Positions 54,474 through 63,297 of a DNA stretch of 64,000 nucleotides are shown in pieces. The stretch is from Actinomycetota bacterium. Its GTDB lineage: Bacteria > Actinomycetota > Actinomycetes > Nanopelagicales > Nanopelagicaceae. Position 1 is the stretch's first letter. The number at the start of each line of letters is the position of its first letter. The position numbers and the translations under genes were made by a program. Below the pieces are notes generated by a model. The model was given only the letters and a program-made list of their open reading frames with translations, made no database searches and was not told where the DNA came from. The stretch lies in contig JAPLBF010000007.1 in assembly GCA_026392825.1 (NCBI GenBank), positions 1-64,000 on the forward strand, written 5' to 3'.

Positions 54474-55691
54474 TTGACCTCTAGAGAAAAAAGTAAGTTC
54501 ACCAACCCCTTTGCGGAATTTCCGCGAGAGGTTGGTGTTCTTGTCTTTGCCTCGTTCTTTGTTGCTGTTGGATTTGGAATCATTGCACCGACATTGCCGC
54601 TATTTGCGCGCTCCTTTGGCGTAAATAATGCGCAAGTTGGCTCAATCCTTGCAGCGTTCGCCTTTGCAAGATTTGCTAGCGGGCTGGTTTCAGGAAAGTT
54701 AGTCGATTTATTTGGTGAAAGATTGGTTTACACAATCGGTGTTGGGTTTGTAGCGCTCTCATCATTTGCGGCGGCTTTCTCTCAAAGCTATGAACAACTC
54801 TTAATTTACCGCGCAGCGGGTGGACTTGGTTCTTCAATGTTCTCGGTTGCCGCCGGCTCAATAATCTTGCGCGCTACTGATGACGATCACAGAGCGCGTG
54901 CGCAATCCCTGTACAACACCAGCTTCTTGGTTGGCATGATGGCGGGACCAGTCATTGGTGGATTTCTAACCTCAATTTCACTTCGCGCGCCACTGCTCGT
55001 TTATGCAATTCTCTTGGTCGTGTCCAGTGCTGCTGGCGGATTTTTGTTACGCAACTCGATACTCGCTGCGCGCCCAACTGAGAAAATTATTAACGAAAAA
55101 GGTTCGATGCGTGAAGCGCTTTCTAGTAAGCCATATCTAATCGCTCTTACAATTTCATTCTGTAGCGCATCAGTTCTCTTTGGAATGTCGCGTTCGATCT
55201 TGCCCTTATTTATGGTGGAAGAGATGAAATCAACTGCTGGATATCTTGGACTTGGCTTTACGATCTCTTCAGTAATTCAAGGCTTTCTATTACTTAAAGC
55301 CGGCGGACTCTCAGATAAAAGGGGTAGAAAATACTCTGCCCTTTTAGGAACCTCCCTTTTAGGTATTTCCGTTTTGGTTCTGGTCGGAACCGTTCAACCT
55401 TGGATGTTCCTGTTATCAATGGTTATCGCAGCCTTCGGCTCTATTTTCCTTGCATCCACGGCTGCGATTGTGGGCGATGTTATGACAGGCAAAGGCGGAC
55501 AAGTAATCGCTGTTTTCCAAATGTCCGGAGATGCAGGTGCAATGGTTGCGCCAATCGCACTTGGCTTTATCGCCGATCACTATGGCTTCCGCCCCGCATT
55601 CGCGGTTAGCGCCGCTTTAATGTTTATTGCCTTCCTCGTTGCAACAAAATTGCCCGAGACGCGGGCTTCGCATCTCGGGCAATCTCGCTAA
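54474..55691 (+). CDS. MFS transporter, 12-helix type
   Basis: 405 residues with about 12 hydrophobic helices; GKLVDLFGERL (motif A) after helix 2, IAPTLPLFARSFGVNNAQVG near the start and SFCSASVLFGMSRSILPLF at the beginning of the second half. Probably a drug or metabolite exporter. The start is TTG 54474, 6 bases after the preceding MFS stop, with no ribosome binding site, so translation is likely coupled. The 3' end contains a stem that acts as a bidirectional terminator. Confidence 0.88.
   Translation: MTSREKSKFTNPFAEFPREVGVLVFASFFVAVGFGIIAPTLPLFARSFGVNNAQVGSILAAFAFARFASGLVSGKLVDLFGERLVYTIGVGFVALSSFAAAFSQSYEQLLIYRAAGGLGSSMFSVAAGSIILRATDDDHRARAQSLYNTSFLVGMMAGPVIGGFLTSISLRAPLLVYAILLVVSSAAGGFLLRNSILAARPTEKIINEKGSMREALSSKPYLIALTISFCSASVLFGMSRSILPLFMVEEMKSTAGYLGLGFTISSVIQGFLLLKAGGLSDKRGRKYSALLGTSLLGISVLVLVGTVQPWMFLLSMVIAAFGSIFLASTAAIVGDVMTGKGGQVIAVFQMSGDAGAMVAPIALGFIADHYGFRPAFAVSAALMFIAFLVATKLPETRASHLGQSR
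55649..55683. terminator. bidirectional terminator hairpin inside the MFS 3' end
   Basis: ATTGCCCGAGA (55649-55659) pairs perfectly with TCTCGGGCAAT (55673-55683), 11 bp, located in the last codons of the plus-strand MFS gene and 25 bases past the stop of the convergent Bax-inhibitor gene. On the minus strand the stem is followed by TTTTG; on the plus strand no T-run follows directly. Confidence 0.65.
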
Positions 55692-55707
55692 TTTCTAGCT
55701 GATTTTA

Positions 55708-56460
55708 TTAGTCACTGTTACGAAGGATTGAGAGCAATCTCAAAACTTCCATATACAACCAAACAATTGTGACCATCAAACCAAATGCCATACGCCATGA
55801 CTCTTGTTGTGGTGCCCCAGCAGCGATAGTGCGTTCGATCTGATCGAAATCAAGTACCAAGAAGAATGTTGCGAGTGCAACAGCTCCTACAGCTACTAGT
55901 AAGCCTGTCGCTCCACCTGGACGTCCAGTGAACAAAGTGATGAGTGAGAAAACCAAATAACCCATCAACGCACCAAGCATGATGCGAGTGAACTTAGGTG
56001 TTACGCGAATCTTGCCGCTGCGGTAGGCAACCAAGATTCCACCGAATGCACAGAGCGTTCCAATTACAGCCTGGCCAACAATGCCTGAATAAGCTTCGTT
56101 GTAAATACGGCTAATGGTTCCGAGTGCAAGTCCCTGTGCTGCTGCATAAGCAACAATCAGAGGCACGCGAACTTTCTTTGAAAACACGTTGACCATTGCA
56201 AGAACAAAACCACCGAGGAAGCCAACAAGTGCGAGCCCTGGGCTATTAGCACCCCATGCAAATGCACCGACTGCGACCAAGACTGCAAACAAAGTAGCAG
56301 TGCGCATCACAACATCGTCCATGGTCACACGACCGGTGCGAAGTGAAGACGCTGCAGGTGCTGCGTAAGTTGTTTCTAGTGAATCGTTTTCAAGTCGTGT
56401 TGGATCCATTTGAGCAAAACCACGGTTGGAACGAGTTAGTACAGGATTTGAACTGCGCAC
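55708..56460 (-). CDS. Bax inhibitor-1/YccA family membrane protein
   Basis: 250 residues: a 60-residue polar N-terminus (MRSSNPVLTRSNRGFAQMDP), then about seven helices including AYAAAQGLALGTISRIYNEAYSG and VLDFDQIERTIAAGAP with the conserved acidic residues, and WRMAFGLMVTIVWLYMEVLRLLSILR at the end. Actinobacterial BI-1 (BaxI_1) type; related BsYetJ is a pH-sensitive calcium leak, but function here is unproven. GTG start with AAAGGGA upstream. Confidence 0.92.
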   Translation of the reverse strand: MRSSNPVLTRSNRGFAQMDPTRLENDSLETTYAAPAASSLRTGRVTMDDVVMRTATLFAVLVAVGAFAWGANSPGLALVGFLGGFVLAMVNVFSKKVRVPLIVAYAAAQGLALGTISRIYNEAYSGIVGQAVIGTLCAFGGILVAYRSGKIRVTPKFTRIMLGALMGYLVFSLITLFTGRPGGATGLLVAVGAVALATFFLVLDFDQIERTIAAGAPQQESWRMAFGLMVTIVWLYMEVLRLLSILRNSD

Positions 56461-56613
56461 TAATTTCCCTTTCTAGGAAATCCGCCCCCTTCGGGGTGGG
56501 TTAAGTAGTCCTATTTAAAACCATAAACCTGAGAATTTCATTCCAGAGAGCTTTCCACGCTCAACTTGAGCGCCCCTAACCGAGTTAAAGCCCGATCTGG
56601 GAACTCTTAAGCT

Positions 56614-56696
56614 CTCTATTTCTTCTTAAACCCCGCAGGGCACTTGGGGTTAACGGCTGTCACTTTCTTGGTTACCTTGCCTTTGACGCAGGTAAT
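56614..56696 (-). repeat. 83-bp near-identical C-terminal tail repeat, copy 1
   Basis: This stretch and 58417-58499 differ at only two of 83 positions by my alignment. It covers the last 26 codons of two unrelated secreted proteins plus four bases beyond the stop, and encodes the ITCVKGKVTKKVTAVNP segment and CPAG(F/Y)KKK. Identity ends sharply at both sides. Confidence 0.9.
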
Positions 56697-58361
56697 GGTT
56701 CGCTTTACGGTCGGTTTTAATGCGGGAGCAGTCGCTATCGGTGTAGCAGTTGGACTCTCTGGATTGATAGGTGTCGTGCTTTCAGGAGCCTTTGAATTCT
56801 TCGCTCCAATTATTTTCAATTTAATCTCATTTGCGGAATAGTGAAATCCGCTGGCCTTGAAGAGAACATAGCCATCTTTGATCTCTAGAGTAGAAACTTC
56901 GACACTTTGGGAAGTATTTTCGGTGGCGGAAAATATCTGGATCTGAGCTTTAGCCTGAGATAAATCATTTCCCCATAAGCACTTTGCCACGGTGGTTGAA
57001 ACTCGTAACTCGTAAAACCCAGATACTACTTTTCCAGTTGTGTCGAGATGCGTTGATGCTAGATTGTAATCAAGAGATTCATTTTCCTTGTTCCACTTTG
57101 GTGGCGATGGGACTAATAAGGTTGCATTTGAAGACAGCACTCCGCTAGGTTCAATTCTTGAAGAACATTTAGTCAAATCAAAAAAGTCCTGACCCAACGG
57201 ATTCATTGTTTTGAAATTCCACACAGAAACGGGGCTCTTCGGCAAAATTGGGAAGTATTTTTCTAATTCACGCCAAATGACATAACTCTGGTTATCTTCC
57301 GAACTAAAACCATTGTGCAAAGTCATGTCAGCAAAACCATTACAATTTGGATTCGGATTAGCATTTTGGGGAATAGGGTTAAAGCATTGTGTTCGGCTTA
57401 AATCCAATTCAATAGGCTTCAGACCGGGCGATTGTGAAGCCGCAAATGCCGAGTTCCAAATCTTTCTACCGAGCACAAAGTTTTCGAGAGTGGCTGGTCG
57501 ATAAGACTCTGCAGAATTAATCAGGATAGGAGTTCCCTGAAACGTTAAATCTGCCGATCCATCTCCAAGTTTCTTCATAAATATTTCAGTGTTTAGATTT
57601 CGCGCAGTAAACCAGTCAATAATTCTAAAAATATCCAGGTGGGCTTTAAGATTCACAACAATTTTAATTGGTTTGAAATTTGTGAAATCTTCCCTTTGCG
57701 TGCAATATTTCTTTAGCGCAACCGAATCAAAATAGCATCGCGTTTTTGAATTAGGCTCTGAAAGAAGGGCAAGGTAAGGAATCACTCCATCTAATTCTGC
57801 TTTTGTTATGTCTTGCGTTGAATCAGACATTGGAACTATTGCTATTTCAGTCGGTGCGGTTGAGTAGAGAAGTTCTCTATCATTTCCTCCTCTGAATATC
57901 GTAAAAGTTAAAAGAAATTTTGTTCCACCGCTGTGTTCAATTCCCGGAAAAGTCCAAATACTACTTCTGGCAGATTTTGGAAGAATCGAATCTTTCGCAG
58001 GATTTAAGGAATACACGCTGTCGGTAAACTTGTAATTGACCTTTCCTGGGAGGGTTTCATAATCTTCATCTACAGGAAAATAAGACACTACTTTCCCTTC
58101 GATCCAACGTGACTGTGCATCTTGGTATGCAACGCTCTTTATACAATCTGTAGCATCCGTCGGAGTGCAGGCCGGGAAAACACCTCTAAAAGCTTGGCCA
58201 CTTGGGATTCTTGAAGGCCATAATGTGAAATAAGGCTCGGGAATGTCGCTGTTAGAAACTCTCCACTTTGCTTCGTACTGATTGGCTGCCTGGAGAGAGG
58301 GCATGCCTACCGTAAGTAAGGACACAATCAAAAGGCTAATTAGTTTAAGTGTCGACTTCAC
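56616..58361 (-). CDS. secreted protein of unknown function with CVKGK/KKK C-terminal tail
   Basis: 581 residues: signal peptide (TLKLISLLIVSLLTVGMPSLQA), an N-terminal domain with a Cys pair (FPACTPTDATDC), a middle region with further Cys, a C-terminal beta-rich domain (LDYNLASTHLD, GFYELRVSTTVAKCLWG, ASGFHYSANEIKLKI), a Ser/Pro/Thr linker (PESTTPINPESPTATP) and the tail TCVKGKVTKKVTAVNPKCP-AGFKKK. The N-terminal and C-terminal domains are shared with two genes upstream, so it belongs to a local paralogue family. I do not recognise any enzyme motif. Last gene of the four-gene row. Confidence 0.85.
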   Translation of the reverse strand: MKSTLKLISLLIVSLLTVGMPSLQAANQYEAKWRVSNSDIPEPYFTLWPSRIPSGQAFRGVFPACTPTDATDCIKSVAYQDAQSRWIEGKVVSYFPVDEDYETLPGKVNYKFTDSVYSLNPAKDSILPKSARSSIWTFPGIEHSGGTKFLLTFTIFRGGNDRELLYSTAPTEIAIVPMSDSTQDITKAELDGVIPYLALLSEPNSKTRCYFDSVALKKYCTQREDFTNFKPIKIVVNLKAHLDIFRIIDWFTARNLNTEIFMKKLGDGSADLTFQGTPILINSAESYRPATLENFVLGRKIWNSAFAASQSPGLKPIELDLSRTQCFNPIPQNANPNPNCNGFADMTLHNGFSSEDNQSYVIWRELEKYFPILPKSPVSVWNFKTMNPLGQDFFDLTKCSSRIEPSGVLSSNATLLVPSPPKWNKENESLDYNLASTHLDTTGKVVSGFYELRVSTTVAKCLWGNDLSQAKAQIQIFSATENTSQSVEVSTLEIKDGYVLFKASGFHYSANEIKLKIIGAKNSKAPESTTPINPESPTATPIATAPALKPTVKRTITCVKGKVTKKVTAVNPKCPAGFKKK

Positions 58362-58416
58362 ATGACAATTTTAGTCGCAGAATAGAAGTTTACAAGTGAG
58401 AAAGACGTTGGTTATT

Positions 58417-58499
58417 CTCTATTTCTTCTTATACCCCGCAGGGCACTTGGGGTTAACGGCTGTAACTTTCTTGGTTACCTTGCCTTTGACGCAGGTAAT
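58417..58499 (-). repeat. 83-bp near-identical C-terminal tail repeat, copy 2
   Basis: Second copy of the repeat at 56614-56696, here at the 3' end of the trypsin-like protease gene. Only two mismatches, although the proteins upstream of the tail are unrelated, which points to recent duplication or gene conversion of the tail alone. Confidence 0.9.
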
Positions 58500-59429
58500 C
58501 ACTTGAGGAAGTTTCTTATTTAATTCAGCAATTGCGGCATTTGCCTCGTCTAATTGTGATTGAACTTGGCTATTCGAGAGTTTAGCGTTATCTAATTTTT
58601 CGATTAAAAATGAAATTGTCTCGCGTTCTGAACTTATTTTTTCACTTTGGGAATCCATTACATCAATCGCTGCCGAGAAGGCAAGGCTTGCGTATCGCCC
58701 GATGAGCACAAAAAGGGTCAAGGAAGTTCCATCAGCGCTTTTCTTGGAGCACTTAATGCTTCCCGATCCGCCGGTAATTATGCCAACAATCGTTACCTGA
58801 GTTGCGGTGATATTCAAAACTGGTGCTCCGCTATCGCCTTTGCACGAACTAGCTTTAGTCGAAGTCATGTAGGCCGAGTTGGCAACAATAGAATTGAAAT
58901 TGCTGAAATTACCTTCTAAAGATTTTGGAGTAGTTACAACTTCAGTTGAAGTATCTCCATAGGCACCATACCCAAATGCTGTCAAACTAACTTTTGAACT
59001 TCTAAATGCAGTTAATTGTTTTTCAGAAGCAATAACTACGGGTGAACGAAGAGTTTGCGGCTTCCCTAGGGTTAAAAAAGCTAAATCATCTTCATCTACC
59101 ACGGGAGTATTCTTAAATGTAGAGGTAGTTTGAACCGTGGATATTTTATCTTCACTTGTAATTGAGGATAAAGCGCTGCCTGCTATTCCTACATAAACAT
59201 TCCTAGTAACCAATCCATTTACGTCGATTAAACAGTGCGCGGCTGTAACAACAATTGACGGCGCAATTAAAGCCCCCGAGCAAGTAGTACGCTGCGAATT
59301 ACCTCTATCTATAAGAATTGGTACTACGAATCCATTTCCAGTCGCGTCATCTCCGTTTTCAACAGCGTGAGCCTGAATAGGAAGCAAGGTGAGAACCATT
59401 ATCAAGGCTGTCCAAATTCTGGTTTTCAT
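58419..59429 (-). CDS. secreted trypsin-like serine protease with coiled coil and CVKGK/KKK tail
   Basis: 336 residues: signal peptide (RIWTALIMVLTLLPIQAHA), chymotrypsin-fold domain with His in VTAAHCLID, Asp in DEDDLAFLTL and Ser in SSCKGDSGAPV, then a roughly 55-residue coiled coil (SQSEKISSERETISFLIEKL) and the shared tail CVKGKVTKKVTAVNPKCPAG-YKKK. The N-terminus VENGDDATGNGFVV may be a propeptide/mature start. The triad is complete, so it should be active. It lies 54 bases after the frameshifted paralogue and 57 before the next. I use ATG 59429 because it puts the signal peptide first. Confidence 0.9.
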   Translation of the reverse strand: MKTRIWTALIMVLTLLPIQAHAVENGDDATGNGFVVPILIDRGNSQRTTCSGALIAPSIVVTAAHCLIDVNGLVTRNVYVGIAGSALSSITSEDKISTVQTTSTFKNTPVVDEDDLAFLTLGKPQTLRSPVVIASEKQLTAFRSSKVSLTAFGYGAYGDTSTEVVTTPKSLEGNFSNFNSIVANSAYMTSTKASSCKGDSGAPVLNITATQVTIVGIITGGSGSIKCSKKSADGTSLTLFVLIGRYASLAFSAAIDVMDSQSEKISSERETISFLIEKLDNAKLSNSQVQSQLDEANAAIAELNKKLPQVITCVKGKVTKKVTAVNPKCPAGYKKK

Positions 59430-59483
59430 TGCGAAAGAATAACGGAGCACACTAACTTTAAGAGTTCACGCGCTGCCTGCGAG

Positions 59484-60958
59484 CTATTTCTTCTTATACC
59501 CAGTCGGGCAGACGGGTTTTACCGCCGTTACCTTCTTTGAAAGCTTTCCCTTCACGCAGGTAATGGTTGTCTTGGCATTAGCATCCTGGGTTAATTTGAT
59601 TCGAATTGTAGGAGCAGAAAACCCAAATCCATTTATATTAAAATAGTAAAACCCTGATAGTTTCTTGAGAGTTTGACTTACGACCGAACTTTTACCATCA
59701 GCTCTCAATATAGAGACCCTTGCAGATGCATTAGTTAATGATTTACCCCAAATGCAATGAGCTAACTTTTCTGAAACTACAAGGGAATAGGTTCCCTTGA
59801 ACTCTTCATTTGGGCGAATTAAATGTGGAGCGGCTAGCTGATAGGAGAGTTCTTGAGAACTTTCTATGTAAACCGGCGGGGTAGGAGAAAATTGAGTTGC
59901 GTTGGTGGCAAGGATTCCATCGATTTTTCCTTGAGAAACACATTCTGATGAATTGAATTTTTGTAAGTTTAGATTTCCTTCCCCACTTATCTTCCACAAG
60001 GAAGACGAGTCCGTGGCTATATTTGAGAGAAATGGCTCATACGCACTCCACATTTTCAATTCGCCATTCTCAATGCCGGCAGTCGCCGGCCAACGGCTCC
60101 CAAGACTTCTAGGATCCGGTAGCGACGCAGGAACGCCATTGAGTTTGGCCTTCATATACGGGTTTTCCCATACAGACAAATATTGAGATGCATTCATTAC
60201 CGCTATCGCAGAAGGCACTGTTAGTGGAGCTCCTGAGAAGTCAACAAATTCTCTAGAACTTGAGTCAACCCCATAAGTTATTTCAGGGTTCGTCGTTCTT
60301 GAATGCACCCAACCATTGAGGATTTGCTTAAGAATATTAACCCTGACTCTAATTTTAACCCCAGAAATACTTCCAAAGGAATCGTCGATTTTACCGCTTG
60401 GGATTCCACTATTTGAGGTTAGCCAATCATTTGTAGAGATTGGGTAAGATTAAAGTTCAAGAAAAGTCTAAAACTTGAACTGTGCCCTGTTTGCGATACC
60501 TTCCACATGGAGGTAGCTCCACCGGCAGGATAATTATTTTCTGGGTCAGCAGGCGTTGCTACTCTGTTCTTAATCACGAAACTGTTAAATGAACCTTTAT
60601 CTGACCCAACAAGGGGGACTCCTGTTGCGGGAATTGTCCAACTTGAGTCCAACTCAGCTTTTTTCCATTCTTGCGAATTGCTTACTCGATAACTCAATGT
60701 CTCTATGCAATCAGAATCTTCTGCTTTCACGCAGGGGATTAAGAATAAATTTGCACCGTAGTAAGAGTTATAACCTCTTTCGGTAAATTTGAATGATCGA
60801 TGGCCGACAGTAAAAAAGTCCGTCACTCCAATTTCCCCGATTCCAACCTTATAGACCTGTTCACCTGATGCCCCAGGAATCGGGGCAAGAGTGACGATCA
60901 ATAAGGTGGATAAGGGCAACAACACATAATTTCTAAATCTTTGGCGGATAAATTTCAT
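59484..60958 (-). pseudogene. frameshifted secreted protein, paralogue family with CVKGK/KKK tail
   Basis: Two ORFs form one protein. The upstream part (60958-60419) has a signal peptide (YVLLPLSTLLIVTLAPIPGASG), GANLFLIPCVKAEDSDC and stops after SLQMIG. The downstream part (frame entering at about 60449, track ORF from 60308) continues DWLTSNSGIPSGKIDDSF, then ISGVKIRVRVNIL, the beta domain (YSLVVSEKLAHCIWG) and tail TCVKGKLSKKVTAVKPVCP-TGYKKK. Joining them gives about 490 residues aligned end to end with its neighbours. The switch is a -1 change within 60421-60449 and no slippery heptamer is present, so mutation or sequencing error is more likely than programmed frameshifting. AGGAAG precedes the ATG. 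Confidence 0.8.
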
Positions 60959-60967
60959 AGATACTTC

Positions 60968-62447
60968 CTATTTCTTCTTATATCCCGCAGGACACTTTGG
61001 GTTCAGTGCCGTTACCTTCTTAGTTGTCTTGCCTTTCACGCAGGTGATCGACTTTTTATTCATTCCCTGGGATTGCTGTGTAATTTTTACTTTTATTACG
61101 GGGTTAGAAAAGTTAAAACCATAAGCAGCTAATTTCAACCATCCATCTTTTTCGTTTACCAAAGTCGTGGCAACTGAAGTTTGATCGCTGCCTGTAATGG
61201 AAACAGAAGCCGATACAGGAGCACTACTAAACCCATATAAACAGCGGGCAACTTCACTTCTCATAACTAAATCATAAGTTCCGGTTGCCAATGTAGAACC
61301 ATCGGGTAAGAAGTGCATTCCAGCTACTTTGTAACTTAGAGTCCCGTCAGAAAATGAGGGAGACCCGCCTTCATAACCCATTGAATTTGTGGTTACGATT
61401 CCAATCACTTTGCTTTTATCGTTAAGGCAATTGTTATCGTTACCCATAGTTACGGATTGAATTGTCCAATAAGTATTACTTCCGATTGCTTTGTCACCAA
61501 CTTTAGGCCGGAAATAATCAATGTATTCAAATATTGATCCGCGATTAGAGCTCTGCGGAGTAGTTTGATTTGATTGACCATTATTCTGCCACCATTGATT
61601 TTCCTGAGCATTAAGGTCGGATCTATTTTTGACATATCCCATAGTTGGAACTTTTACTGGTTCACCTTGCAACGTCACCACATTATTTGTCGCACTAAAT
61701 CTATCAATTGAGATAACAGGATCTTTTAATCTGCCACGAAACCATCCAGCGATCGAATTAACAACCCGCACCTTTAGTCGAAATGTTTTTTGTGCGTCAA
61801 AATCAATCTGAATGCCCGCCGAACCGTTCTCATTTAAGAAATATCTACCGTCACTTCCCCAGGCAATACGATTTGTCGCCGGTAGAGCTGGATCAATTGT
61901 CGGTCCGCGAAAATCACCTGGAACTTCGAGAAATGGGGTTATAGAGAAAGAAATGTCATTTATACCGAATTTTGAGGCGTCTGGCCAATATCCCAAGCCA
62001 TAGCTTGAACTAACGAGATATTTAACCTTTGAACCTGCATCAATATTGGATTCATCCCAAATTAGCGCAGTCGAACCGCCCGGGTAACCTAATTGTTTAT
62101 CAGATGGAATGCTCATATTACTTCTCAGGTTTCGCAAAAAATTTGCGGATTTGAAATTCTTACCATCAATGGCAATCTCAAATGATTCAATACAATTCTC
62201 TTGATCTTTACTTCGACAAAAATCTAGAACTGCATTTCCGCCATTCACCACGTTTATCCGTGCCAGTTACCGCTGCTGGCTGTATCGCTAACGAAGATAC
62301 CGTCGCTGCCGCTTCTTCTGCGATAGTAAAAACGGTCTCTCCCGGATTACCGATTCCCCGAAAACTAAACGCTTCATTCGAACCAAAAGCGGCGGTAGGG
62401 AAAAGCAAGCAAGCGGAACGTGAAGTTATCAAAAGCCGTCTGAACAT
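60968..62447 (-). pseudogene. frameshifted secreted protein, first gene of the tailed-protein row
   Basis: The 5' ORF (62447-62208) encodes a signal peptide (LLITSRSACLLFPTAAFGSNEAF) and about 60 more residues; the main ORF (stop 60968) picks up the family N-terminal domain at INVVNGGNAVLDFC, then KDQENCIESFEI, and runs to the beta domain (TYDLVMRSEVARCLYG) and tail TCVKGKTTKKVTALNPKCP-AGYKKK. The two frames overlap between 62208 and 62266, where a +1 change would fuse them into a protein of about 490 residues. GGAAGAGGG precedes the ATG. The next gene starts 9 bases after the stop. It could still be expressed if this is a sequencing error. Confidence 0.8.
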
Positions 62448-62500
62448 CTTGACCCTCTTCCTTGGTGCAATTTGAAGTCAATTATCTGATTATAGATTTG

Positions 62501-62573
62501 TGCCCCGAGTGGGGGTCGAACCCACACTGGGAGGATTTTAAGTCCTCTGCCTCTGCCATTGGGCTATCGGGGC
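62501..62573 (-). tRNA. tRNA-Leu(TAA), short variable loop
   Basis: A 73-base cloverleaf on the minus strand: acceptor GCCCCGA/TCGGGGC with A73, D arm with a 3-bp stem (GCC/GGC), anticodon arm GAGGA-CTTAAAA-TCCTC with anticodon TAA, five-base variable loop CCAGT, T arm GTGGG-TTCGACC-CCCAC. The anticodon reads UUA (Leu). Leucine tRNAs normally have a long variable arm; this one does not, so charging identity is worth checking. CCA is not encoded. Confidence 0.85.
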
Positions 62574-62586
62574 CATGCGATAAGGG

Positions 62587-63297
62587 TCAGAGTCTACTTG
62601 CTTTTTTTATCACCGAATCCAACGCTTTTTCAGTTAATTTGCCTGTAAAAGTGTTCTGTTGGCTGGGATGGTAACTGCCAACGATTTTTCTTTTGATTCC
62701 ATCTGGGCCAATAAATGTGGCTGTTGCTCCGTGTCCAAATTTAGGTTTTGGTTTTGGGATATCGCATCCGAGTTCTGTAAGAGTCGCAAGAAGTGTGGTC
62801 CAAGCAAGATTTCCAAGTGCAAGAAATGATCGTGCTGTCGGCATCAAAAGTGCGATTTCATCTTTGTAGAAAGGTGCGCAAGTGTTTTTCTCTTCGGTGC
62901 TTGGTTTGTTATCTGGTGGCGCGCAACGCACGGCGCAAAGGATTCGAGTATTAATCAGCTGCTGACCATCATCTTTGCTTTTACTTGTGGGAATTTTGGC
63001 TAGGCCATTTTTATGTAGAGATTTGTATAGCCAATCCCCTGATGAATCACCGGTGAATACGCGACCGGTGCGGTTAGCACCGTGTGCACCTGGGGCAAGG
63101 CCGAGGATTACCAATTGCGCATTGGCGGGGCCGAAACCTGGTACTGGTTTACCCCAGTACTTTTCATTTTCATAGGCTTTGCGTTTTACAACTGCGACTT
63201 CTTCGCGCCATTGCACAAGGCGTGGGCATTTTTTACATTTAACAATTGCAGTATCGAGCAGGTCTAAAGATTTATACAAGCGACCAAGCCATTCCAT
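62587..63297 (-). CDS. family 5 (UdgB-type) uracil-DNA glycosylase
   Basis: 236 residues: iron-sulfur cysteines (CKKCPRL near the N-terminus; CAVRCAPPDNKP and KNTCAPF later), motif GLAPGAHGANRTGRVFTGD typical of type 5 UDGs, and the C-terminal GSYHPSQQNTFTGKL. It excises uracil and other deaminated bases from DNA. ATG 63297 is preferred over 63324; it overlaps the upstream ppx gene by 26 bases. Family 5 enzymes lack the motif A Asp/Asn of other UDGs, which agrees with GAHG here. Confidence 0.92.
   Translation of the reverse strand: MEWLGRLYKSLDLLDTAIVKCKKCPRLVQWREEVAVVKRKAYENEKYWGKPVPGFGPANAQLVILGLAPGAHGANRTGRVFTGDSSGDWLYKSLHKNGLAKIPTSKSKDDGQQLINTRILCAVRCAPPDNKPSTEEKNTCAPFYKDEIALLMPTARSFLALGNLAWTTLLATLTELGCDIPKPKPKFGHGATATFIGPDGIKRKIVGSYHPSQQNTFTGKLTEKALDSVIKKASRL

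Noticed and set aside
56480-56615. Intrinsic terminator for the secreted-protein row (AGAGAGCTT/AAGCTCTCT and CGCTCA/TGAGCG stems)
   Set aside because: The outer stem encloses about 50 bases and no T-run follows on the minus strand, so it is not listed as a terminator.
59484-62447. Programmed ribosomal frameshifting or phase variation to explain the split paralogues
   Set aside because: The two shifts are in opposite directions, at different protein positions, and without slippery heptamers or long homopolymers.
56616-62447. Prophage or insertion element as source of the accessory block
   Set aside because: No integrase, transposase, terminal repeats or phage structural genes; the neighbouring tRNA-Leu has no duplicated 3' end that I could see within the window.
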